From CAXGUU01 sp964012875 (GTDB lineage: Bacteria > Pseudomonadota > Gammaproteobacteria > Ga0077536), in the NCBI GenBank assembly GCA_964012875.1, contig CAXGUU010000221.1, forward strand, positions 1 to 5,642: 5,642 nucleotides of DNA, written 5' to 3'. The position numbers were made by a program, and so were the translations under genes. Shown piece by piece: positions 1 to 5,642 of the stretch. The notes under the pieces were generated by a model, which did no database searches, was not told the origin of the DNA, and saw nothing but the letters and a program-made list of their open reading frames with translations. The stretch's first letter is position 1, and the number at the start of each line of letters is the position of its first letter.

Positions 1-11
1 CACACCTAAGC

Positions 12-15
12 AGGG
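12..15 (+). promoter_or_regulatory. Ribosome binding site of nuoL
   Basis: AGGG lies 7 nt before the ATG at 23. It is a short but well-placed Shine-Dalgarno match and supports that ATG as the start of nuoL. The frame of nuoL stays open to the left edge of the window, so the start rests on this site and on the protein N-terminus, which looks like a normal NuoL first transmembrane segment. Confidence 0.55.
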
Positions 16-22
16 CTATCTG

Positions 23-1984
23 ATGGCGACGATTTGCCTCGCGATTGTATTGGCGCCTCTGGCTGGCGCAATCCTGGCTGGCTTGTTTGGCAACAACATC
101 GGGCGTGCGGGTGCACACTGGGTGACCAGTGGTGCGGTCGGTTTGTCGTTTTTCCTCTCCTTAATTCCGTTCTGGAATATCGTTGTTGCAGGCGAGCCGG
201 TCTTTAACATCGACCTTTACACCTGGCTGTCGAGTGCCGGTATCGATTTTCGCATCGGATTTCTGGTTGACGAACTGACTGCAACCATGATGCTGGTCGT
301 GACCTTCGTGTCGTGGATGGTGCACATCTACACCATCGGATACATGCACGACGATCCTGGTTACCAACGCTTCTTCGCCTATATCTCTTTGTTCACGTTC
401 AGCATGCTGATGCTGGTGATGGCGAACAATTTTCTGCAGCTCTTCTTCGGTTGGGAAGCTGTCGGCCTGGTCTCCTACCTTCTGATCGGTTTTTGGTTCA
501 AGCGACCGACCGCTATCTACGCCAACCTCAAGGCCTTCCTGGTTAACCGTGTGGGTGACTTTGGATTTCTCCTCGGTATTGCAGGTGTGCTGATGTATTT
601 CGGCAGTCTTGATTACATGGAGGTGTTTGAAGTCGCGGGAGGGTACGAGCACGTAGCGGTGCAGATTATTCCCGGTGTCGACTGGTCGGTGCTGACGGTG
701 ATCTGCCTGTTACTGTTTGTCGGCGCGATGGGCAAATCGGCCCAGGTTCCGCTGCACGTGTGGCTACCGGATTCAATGGAAGGGCCGACGCCGATTTCGG
801 CCCTGATTCACGCCGCGACCATGGTCACAGCGGGTATTTTTATGGTGGCGCGTATGTCGCCCTTGTTTGAACTGTCGGAAACCGCGTTGAGCACTGTGCT
901 GATCATCGGCTCGCTGACTGCATTTTTCATGGGGCTACTCGGGCTCGTACAAAACGATATCAAGCGCGTCGTGGCTTATTCGACCCTGTCACAGCTCGGC
1001 TACATGACGGTGGCGCTTGGCGCTTCAGCGTATGCCGCCGCAATTTTTCACTTGTTCACCCACGCTTTTTTTAAGGCGTTGCTGTTCCTTGCCGCGGGCT
1101 CCGTCATCATCGGTCTCCACCATGAGCAGGACATGCGCAAAATGGGTGGTCTGAGGCGGTACATGCCTATAACTTACTGGACGAGCCTAATCGGCTCGCT
1201 GGCTTTGATCGGGTTTCCGGGGTTCGCCGGCTTCTTTTCCAAGGACGCCATTATTCTCGCGGTGAGAGAATCCACCATTTGGGGTGCTGACATCGCTTAC
1301 GCGGCGGTGTTGAGCGGTGTGTTCGTGACGGCGCTCTATTCGTTTCGCCTTGTATTCATGGTGTTCCACGGTGAAGAGCGCATCGACCCACATGCCAAAG
1401 AACATCTGCACGAGTCGCCTAAAGTCGTAACCATTCCGCTGATATTGCTCGCAATCCCTTCGGTAATTGCAGGCGCCCTGTTCGTCGGCGACATGCTCTA
1501 CGGTGAATATTTTGGTAGCAGCATCATCGTCCATGCGGAGCATGATGTGCTGGCGCGGCTCGCCGGTGACTATCACGGTGTATTCGGCATGATTACGCAC
1601 GGTCTGGTGACGGCGCCTTTCTGGCTCGCCGTTGGCGGTGTTGTTACGGCCTGGTGGTGCTACCTGAAGCACCCGGAAATTCCACAAAAGGTCGCAGACT
1701 CATTGACGGTTGTCCATCGTGTGTTACTCGACAAATACGGGTTTGATCGCTTTAACGACTGGTTCTTTGCCGGTGGTGCCCGGGGCACGGGCATGGCCCT
1801 GTGGCGCGGCGGTGATGTCGGACTTATCGATGGTTTCATCGTCAACGGTTCAGCCAAAGCCGTGGCTTGGTGGGCGCAGGTTGTGCGTCATGTTCAGTCC
1901 GGATATCTATACCACTATGCCTTCGCCATGATCCTGGGGCTGCTCGTGCTGCTCGGCGTCTTTGTGCACAGAATCTGGACCTGA
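23..1984 (+). CDS. nuoL: NADH-quinone oxidoreductase subunit L (complex I, antiporter-like)
   Basis: NuoL is the most distal antiporter-like subunit of the complex I membrane arm. It couples NADH oxidation and quinone reduction to proton translocation across the cytoplasmic membrane. The protein is 653 residues, longer than the E. coli form (613) but normal for many proteobacteria. Hydrophobic segments run through nearly the whole chain. Visible key residues are E145 in GWEAVG (TM5), D179 in NRVGDFGF, K238 in AMGKSAQVPLHVW (TM7), H263 in ALIHAATMV (TM8), K314 in QNDIKRVVAYS, H343 and H347 with K351 in the TM11 region, and K407-D408 in FAGFFSKDA (TM12). These match the proton-path residues known from E. 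coli NuoL. The C-terminal part fits the long lateral amphipathic helix (roughly 550-620) and the anchoring last TM (about 632-650). An AGGG site 7 nt upstream supports the ATG start, and the N-terminus MATICLAIVLAPLAG is typical. nuoM follows after 32 bp. No frameshift or missing key residue is seen. Confidence 0.98.
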   Translation: MATICLAIVLAPLAGAILAGLFGNNIGRAGAHWVTSGAVGLSFFLSLIPFWNIVVAGEPVFNIDLYTWLSSAGIDFRIGFLVDELTATMMLVVTFVSWMVHIYTIGYMHDDPGYQRFFAYISLFTFSMLMLVMANNFLQLFFGWEAVGLVSYLLIGFWFKRPTAIYANLKAFLVNRVGDFGFLLGIAGVLMYFGSLDYMEVFEVAGGYEHVAVQIIPGVDWSVLTVICLLLFVGAMGKSAQVPLHVWLPDSMEGPTPISALIHAATMVTAGIFMVARMSPLFELSETALSTVLIIGSLTAFFMGLLGLVQNDIKRVVAYSTLSQLGYMTVALGASAYAAAIFHLFTHAFFKALLFLAAGSVIIGLHHEQDMRKMGGLRRYMPITYWTSLIGSLALIGFPGFAGFFSKDAIILAVRESTIWGADIAYAAVLSGVFVTALYSFRLVFMVFHGEERIDPHAKEHLHESPKVVTIPLILLAIPSVIAGALFVGDMLYGEYFGSSIIVHAEHDVLARLAGDYHGVFGMITHGLVTAPFWLAVGGVVTAWWCYLKHPEIPQKVADSLTVVHRVLLDKYGFDRFNDWFFAGGARGTGMALWRGGDVGLIDGFIVNGSAKAVAWWAQVVRHVQSGYLYHYAFAMILGLLVLLGVFVHRIWT

Positions 1985-1997
1985 TTCGAGCGTTCTG

Positions 1998-2004
1998 AAG
2001 GAAG
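1998..2004 (+). promoter_or_regulatory. Ribosome binding site of nuoM
   Basis: AAGGAAG sits in the 32-bp nuoL-nuoM spacer and is the only purine-rich Shine-Dalgarno-like site there. The gap to the ATG at 2017 is about 12 nt, which is longer than the usual 5-9 nt. Initiation may therefore be less than optimal, or the effective pairing may be shifted. The site still supports the ATG at 2017 as the start. Confidence 0.55.
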
Positions 2005-2016
2005 CAAAGCCAAGTT

Positions 2017-3537
2017 ATGTTCGCTGATTTTCCGATATTGAGCCTGACCGTCTGGTTGCCGATTATTGGCGGTTTGTGGGTGATTTTCGCGGGCAGTCGT
2101 GTTCATGATGGTGCTGTCCGAAACGATGCCTTGTTGATATCGGTAGCGACGTTTCTTCTGTCACTCTTATTGTGGCGGGAGTTCGACAACACGAGCGCGA
2201 GTATGCAGTTCGTGGAACGCCTGCCCTGGATCGAGCCTTTCGGTATCGAATACGCGCTTGGTGTTGACGGTATTGCGCTGCCACTCATTCTGCTGACGAC
2301 CTTTATATCGGTACTGGTGGTGTTGGCGGGTTGGGTTGTCATCAAGGACCGGCTTGCGCTGTACATGGGCTCTTTCCTGTTGTTGGAAGGATTGATGGTC
2401 GGTGTTTTCAGCGCACTTGACGCCATCCTCTTCTACATATTCTGGGAAGCGATGCTGATTCCGATGTTTCTGATAATTGGCATCTGGGGCGGGCCGCGAC
2501 GGGTCTACGCAACGATCAAATTTTTTCTTTACACGTTCCTCGGGTCGCTGTTCATGCTGGTGGCTTTGCTCTACCTTTATTTCAAAGGCGGCAGTTTCGC
2601 CATTGATGCCATGCATGACGCCACGTTAACCCTGGTTGAGCAGCAATGGATTTTTGTTGCCTTCCTGCTCGCTTTCGCAGTCAAGATTCCGATGTGGCCG
2701 GTTCACACCTGGTTACCGGACGCACACGTGGAGGCGCCGACTGGCGGTTCGGTGATCCTGGCTGCCATCATGCTGAAAATGGGGGGCTATGGCTTTCTGC
2801 GATTTTCTATGCCCATCGCACCTGATGCCACGGCATATTTCGATTGGCTGATGATCGCACTGTCATTGATCGCCATTGTCTACATCGGCTTCGTAGCGCT
2901 GGTACAGCAAGACATGAAGAAGCTCATCGCGTACTCGTCGATATCGCACATGGGCTTTGTGACGCTCGGATTTTTTATCATCTACCAGGTCGCGGCATCC
3001 ACGGGCGACTGGCAGCACGCGGCGATGGGTATTGAAGGCGGCATGATTCAGATGATTTCCCACGGATTTATCTCCGGGGCCATGTTCTTGTGCGTTGGCG
3101 TGATGTATGACCGCGTGCACAGCCGTGAAATTGGTGCGTATGGCGGGGTAGCCAACACCATGCCCGTATTCGCCGCCTTCATGATGTTGTTCGCGATGGC
3201 AAATGCAGGGTTGCCCGGGACCTCGGGATTCGTTGGTGAATTCCTCGTCATTCTGACCGCGTTCAAGGCAAACTTCTGGTACGCCTTCATGGCGGCCATG
3301 ACATTGATACTCGGCGCTGCGTACACCTTGTGGATGTACAAGCGGGTGATTTTCGGTGAGGTGGCGAACGACCAGGTTGCGTCACTGGAAGACATTGACG
3401 CCCGCGAAAAACTGATACTAGCCTCACTTGCAGCAACGGTACTCCTCTTCGGTATCTGGCCGGCGCCGATTTTCGACATGATGCATGTCAGTGTCGATCA
3501 ACTCATTGCGCATATTTCGCAATCAAAACTTCCATAG
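2017..3537 (+). CDS. nuoM: NADH-quinone oxidoreductase subunit M (complex I, antiporter-like)
   Basis: NuoM is the middle antiporter-like subunit of the complex I membrane arm, lying between NuoN and NuoL, and carries one proton channel. The protein is 506 residues, close to E. coli NuoM (509), with about 14 membrane segments expected. Key residues are E144 in FWEAMLIPM (TM5), K223 in AVKIPMWPVHTWLPDAHVE (TM7), K254 in IMLKMGGYGF (TM8), K301-K302 in QQDMKKLIAYSSISHMG, H311, H349 in MISHGF, and E408 in GFVGEF (TM12). NuoM uses a glutamate at the TM12 position where NuoL and NuoN use lysine, so E408 separates it from its paralogues. The segment between H311 and H349 is about 12 residues longer than in E. 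coli, with the extra material around 325-340. The ATG start follows an AAGGAAG site and gives a normal first TM. The TAG stop lies only 9 bp before nuoN and in the same reading frame. Confidence 0.98.
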   Translation: MFADFPILSLTVWLPIIGGLWVIFAGSRVHDGAVRNDALLISVATFLLSLLLWREFDNTSASMQFVERLPWIEPFGIEYALGVDGIALPLILLTTFISVLVVLAGWVVIKDRLALYMGSFLLLEGLMVGVFSALDAILFYIFWEAMLIPMFLIIGIWGGPRRVYATIKFFLYTFLGSLFMLVALLYLYFKGGSFAIDAMHDATLTLVEQQWIFVAFLLAFAVKIPMWPVHTWLPDAHVEAPTGGSVILAAIMLKMGGYGFLRFSMPIAPDATAYFDWLMIALSLIAIVYIGFVALVQQDMKKLIAYSSISHMGFVTLGFFIIYQVAASTGDWQHAAMGIEGGMIQMISHGFISGAMFLCVGVMYDRVHSREIGAYGGVANTMPVFAAFMMLFAMANAGLPGTSGFVGEFLVILTAFKANFWYAFMAAMTLILGAAYTLWMYKRVIFGEVANDQVASLEDIDAREKLILASLAATVLLFGIWPAPIFDMMHVSVDQLIAHISQSKLP

Positions 3538-3546
3538 CACAGACAC

Positions 3547-4983
3547 ATGGATGAGATATATACAGTTCTGCCCGAAGCAAGCCTGACGGCGCTCGCGTGT
3601 GTGGTGTTGCTGGTCGATGTCTATCGCCGCCCGGAGTCTACGGCGCTGACCTTCTGGACTGCGATTTTCGCCCTGCTGGCGGTGCTTCTACAGCTTGCTT
3701 TAGGGTTTCCCGGTGACCCGACATTTGCTTTCAACGGCACCTTCGTTCGCGACCCCATGGCTGCGGTGATGAAGTCCTTCCTCATGGTCGTCATGTTGTT
3801 GTCGTTCTTTTACGCCCGCGACTATTTGGACCGGCGTAATCACACCGATGGCGTGTTCTACATACTCGCGCTGTTTGCCGGCATTGGCATGATGGTTTTG
3901 ATCTCGGCGCACTCGTTACTGACCGTCTACCTTGGTCTCGAACTGCTGTCGCTCTCGCTCTATGCCATGGTGGCGATGGATCGGGATTCGAGTGCGGCCT
4001 CTGAAGCGGCAATGAAATATTTTGTGCTGGGCGCGCTGGCGTCGGGTATGTTGCTCTACGGTATGTCGATGCTCTACGGCGTTTCCGGAACGCTGGACCT
4101 CGAAATGCTCTCGCAACGGACCAGCGGGCAGGGGCACAACGTCCTCTTCGTGTTCGGACTGGTGTTTGTACTGATCGGCATCGCATTTAAATTGGGCGTA
4201 GCGCCATTTCATATGTGGGTCCCGGATGTGTACCAGGGTGCTCCGACGCCGGTCACGCTGTTCATCGGATCTGCACCAAAGCTGGCGGCGTTCGCGATGG
4301 CGATCCGGGTCCTCGCTGAAGGCCTGGGTGGCCTCGGCAGCGAGTGGCAGGACATGCTGATTATCCTGGCCATCTTGTCAATGGCCATCGGTAACATCGT
4401 CGCCATCGCGCAGACCAATATCAAGCGCATGCTGGCTTACTCAACGATCTCGCACATGGGATTTCTGCTCCTTGGCATCATTGCCGCCAACGCGCTCGGT
4501 TATGCCGCTGGCATGTTTTACGTCATTGTCTATGCGCTGATGAGCACGGGCGCTTTTGCAGCGATCATTATTCTTTCCGAACCCGGCTTCGACGCCGATC
4601 AGTTATCGGATTTCTCCGGGCTTGCCCGGCGCAGCCCGTGGACTGCATTTATCGTGCTTATCCTCATGTTTTCCCTCGCGGGGGTACCACCGTTTGCCGG
4701 ATTCTGGGCGAAGTGGTTCGTGCTGAAGGAAGTGATCGGTGCGGGTTACCCCTGGCTTGCGGCCGTCGCGGTATTCTTTTCTCTGATTGGCGCCTTCTAC
4801 TACCTGCGAGTCATCAAGTTGGTGTATTTCGATGACAGCGAATCGGGGGTACGGCAGATCACGGCGACGGAAGACGCGCGGCTGGTCTTCAGTGTCAATG
4901 GCCTGGCCGTGCTGGCTCTCGGCTTATTGCCCGGCACGCTGATGTCGGTTTGCCTGGGTGCGATGCTCGCGGCTGGCGGCTGA
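3547..4983 (+). CDS. nuoN: NADH-quinone oxidoreductase subunit N (complex I, antiporter-like)
   Basis: NuoN is the antiporter-like subunit nearest the NuoK/NuoJ/NuoA part of the complex I membrane arm and is usually the last gene of the nuo operon, as here. The protein is 478 residues, normal for the family (about 480). Key residues are E132 in YLGLELLSLSLYA (TM5), K157 in EAAMKYFVLGA, K215 in IAFKLGVAPFHMWVPDVY (TM7) with H222, K245 in GSAPKLAAFA (TM8), K293 in TNIKRMLAYSTISHMG, and K389 in PPFAGFWAKW (TM12). All belong to the buried charged axis known from E. coli. The N-terminus, with LPEASLTALACVVLLVDV, fits the family, so the ATG at 3547 is preferred even though no Shine-Dalgarno sequence precedes it. 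The only other in-frame methionines lie far inside the protein. Expression probably depends on ribosomes finishing nuoM. The gene ends with TGA, 64 bp before the stop codon of the convergent psd. Confidence 0.98.
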   Translation: MDEIYTVLPEASLTALACVVLLVDVYRRPESTALTFWTAIFALLAVLLQLALGFPGDPTFAFNGTFVRDPMAAVMKSFLMVVMLLSFFYARDYLDRRNHTDGVFYILALFAGIGMMVLISAHSLLTVYLGLELLSLSLYAMVAMDRDSSAASEAAMKYFVLGALASGMLLYGMSMLYGVSGTLDLEMLSQRTSGQGHNVLFVFGLVFVLIGIAFKLGVAPFHMWVPDVYQGAPTPVTLFIGSAPKLAAFAMAIRVLAEGLGGLGSEWQDMLIILAILSMAIGNIVAIAQTNIKRMLAYSTISHMGFLLLGIIAANALGYAAGMFYVIVYALMSTGAFAAIIILSEPGFDADQLSDFSGLARRSPWTAFIVLILMFSLAGVPPFAGFWAKWFVLKEVIGAGYPWLAAVAVFFSLIGAFYYLRVIKLVYFDDSESGVRQITATEDARLVFSVNGLAVLALGLLPGTLMSVCLGAMLAAGG

Positions 4984-5009
4984 GAATCTCAGTCGCGCCG
5001 AGACTTCTC
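4982..5009. repeat. Imperfect inverted repeat in the nuoN-psd convergent gap, possible atypical terminator
   Basis: GAGAATCTC (4982-4990) can pair with GAGACTTCTC (5000-5009), giving nine base pairs with one bulged C at 5004 and a 9-nt loop, AGTCGCGCC. The left arm begins inside the nuoN stop codon. Its position between two convergent genes suggests a shared transcription end or RNA-stabilising hairpin. The stem is only moderately GC-rich, and neither strand has a T-run after it, so it does not meet the usual rule for an intrinsic terminator. A 10-bp perfect palindrome, CGACCGGTCG (5009-5018), follows directly. Folding is seen by eye only and termination is inferred. Confidence 0.35.
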
Positions 5010-5047
5010 GACCGGTCGTCCTAGCGTGGATATTAAGGCCTGCGGCG

Positions 5048-5642
5048 CTACCCGGTGCGAATCAGATGACCGATCGTTTCGTTTACACGAACCGATTTAC
5101 CACAGACGGTACCGTCATCCCATGCGACCAGCTCCGGGCTCGTCAGCACAATGACGGTTGAGCCCATATTGAAGCGGCCGAATTCTTCGCCGCGCTCCAT
5201 CATTCTTTCTGTAATGTCGACGGTCATGCCGGACGCGCACGTTGAGCCAGTCCGGTTTCTGAATGGTGTGTGGGTCGGTAGCGTCAACGCGATACTGCCG
5301 ACGTTCAATGCGCCCACCATGATCATTGCGAAAAAGCGGCGTCCGGTCGCAAAGTGCATAACGACCCGTTCATTACGACAGAACAGATTCGGCAGCCCGG
5401 CCACAGTTTGTTGATTGACCGAAAACAGCGCGCCAGGAATATGCATCATGGCTTCGGGCTGCCCATTCGTCGGCATATGCACCCGATGATAGCTGTATGG
5501 GGCAAGGTAAATTGTCGCAAAGTTACCACCGCGATAGCGCTGCACCCACTTCATATCGCCGGCCAGAAGATCCTCGAGGCGGTAGTCTATGCCCTTGGCC
5601 TGGAGCAGGCGATTGTCGTCCAGCGCGCCGATCTGGCTGACG
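5048..5642 (-). CDS. psd: Phosphatidylserine decarboxylase, proenzyme, 3' part (N-terminus outside window)
   Basis: Psd is a membrane-associated, pyruvoyl-dependent enzyme that decarboxylates phosphatidylserine to phosphatidylethanolamine, the last step of the pathway. Only the C-terminal 197 residues are present. The frame stays open to the right edge, where the first residues read VSQIGALDDNRLLQAKG, matching a family stretch, so the ATG at 5554 is internal and not the start. About 85-95 N-terminal residues, including the expected catalytic aspartate, lie beyond the window. Visible motifs are LAPYSYHRVHMP (the second His at 5477-5479 corresponds to E. coli H147), PGALFSVN, LFCRNERVV and GRFNMGSTVIVL. 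Self-cleavage is expected between Gly (5162-5164) and Ser (5159-5161) of MGST. The serine becomes the pyruvoyl group of a 37-residue alpha chain, short compared with E. coli (69 residues), which has an extra acidic tail. MGST replaces the commoner LGST. The end, VRVNETIGHL, is typical. It ends with TAG and converges on nuoN. Confidence 0.96.
   Translation of the reverse strand, partial: VSQIGALDDNRLLQAKGIDYRLEDLLAGDMKWVQRYRGGNFATIYLAPYSYHRVHMPTNGQPEAMMHIPGALFSVNQQTVAGLPNLFCRNERVVMHFATGRRFFAMIMVGALNVGSIALTLPTHTPFRNRTGSTCASGMTVDITERMMERGEEFGRFNMGSTVIVLTSPELVAWDDGTVCGKSVRVNETIGHLIRTG

Noticed and set aside
1..22. Possible 3' end of nuoK before nuoL
   Set aside because: nuoK is expected here. 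Stops occur at 7-9 (TAA, frame 1) and at 21-23 (TGA, overlapping the nuoL ATG), but only two to six residues are visible before either one and neither reads as a recognisable NuoK C-terminus. I cannot choose between them or exclude that nuoK ended earlier.
161..652. 163-residue open frame antisense to nuoL
   Set aside because: It is very rich in His, Gln and Asp with no recognisable domain, as expected from reading the reverse complement of a membrane-protein gene. The + strand NuoL is certain, so this is a shadow frame.
1187..1687. 166-residue open frame antisense to nuoL
   Set aside because: Its composition is that of a shadow frame (many Arg, His, Glu), with no domain and no credible ribosome site.
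2167..2616. 149-residue open frame antisense to nuoM
   Set aside because: It lies fully inside nuoM and overlaps other antisense frames. Its low-complexity polar composition has no family resemblance.
3791..4212. Two overlapping antisense frames within nuoN
   Set aside because: Both are Arg- and His-rich reverse translations of conserved NuoN sequence. Two different antisense frames being open together points to codon bias, not genes.
4981..4991. Perfect palindrome TGAGA-A-TCTCA over the nuoN stop
   Set aside because: A 1-nt loop cannot form a stable hairpin, and the arms pair better within the longer inverted repeat 4982-5009.
4958..5161. Small + strand open frame spanning the nuoN end and the convergent gap
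   Set aside because: It starts inside nuoN and runs antisense into the conserved C-terminus of psd. There is no credible ribosome site or recognisable protein features.
5151..5414. 87-residue + strand open frame antisense to psd
   Set aside because: It lies opposite well-conserved Psd motifs and its translation has no recognisable features.
5048..5554. psd starting at the ATG at 5554
   Set aside because: The same frame stays open for 29 more codons to the window edge and continues to match Psd (QIGALDDNRLLQAKG). The ATG encodes an internal methionine.

Overview
The window holds the distal end of a respiratory complex I (NADH:quinone oxidoreductase, nuo) operon on the + strand. It is followed by the 3' part of a phosphatidylserine decarboxylase gene (psd) that converges on it from the - strand. 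Four protein-coding genes fill almost all of the sequence: nuoL (23-1984), nuoM (2017-3537), nuoN (3547-4983) and partial psd (5048-5642). No gap reaches 300 bases. I see no RNA gene, mobile element, CRISPR array or foreign-looking island.

The gene set points to a Gram-negative bacterium, most likely a gammaproteobacterium of moderately high GC. The reasons are the order L-M-N at the end of a nuo operon, a long NuoL of 653 residues, the style of the NuoM sequence after its TM8-TM9 lysine region, and a class I Psd with YHRVHMP and GRFNMGST motifs. This is judged by recognition only, and I cannot name a genus.

NuoL, NuoM and NuoN are the three antiporter-like membrane subunits that form the proton-pumping arm of complex I. 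All three keep the charged residues of the hydrophilic membrane axis: the TM5 glutamate, the TM7 and TM8 lysines (a histidine at the TM8 position in NuoL) and the TM12 lysine or glutamate. They should therefore be functional pump modules. The genes are tightly packed (32 bp between L and M, 9 bp between M and N) and are presumably co-transcribed from a promoter upstream of the window. NuoK and the other subunits are expected just to the left.

The 64 bp between the stop codons of nuoN and psd contain an imperfect inverted repeat that could fold in transcripts from either side, but it has no T-run. Psd makes phosphatidylethanolamine, the major lipid of the membrane in which complex I sits. The convergent arrangement gives no evidence of co-regulation. 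Overall this is ordinary core-genome sequence. The points worth a second look are small: nuoM and nuoN share a reading frame across one TAG, nuoN lacks a Shine-Dalgarno sequence, NuoM has an extra loop, and the convergent gap carries an atypical hairpin.
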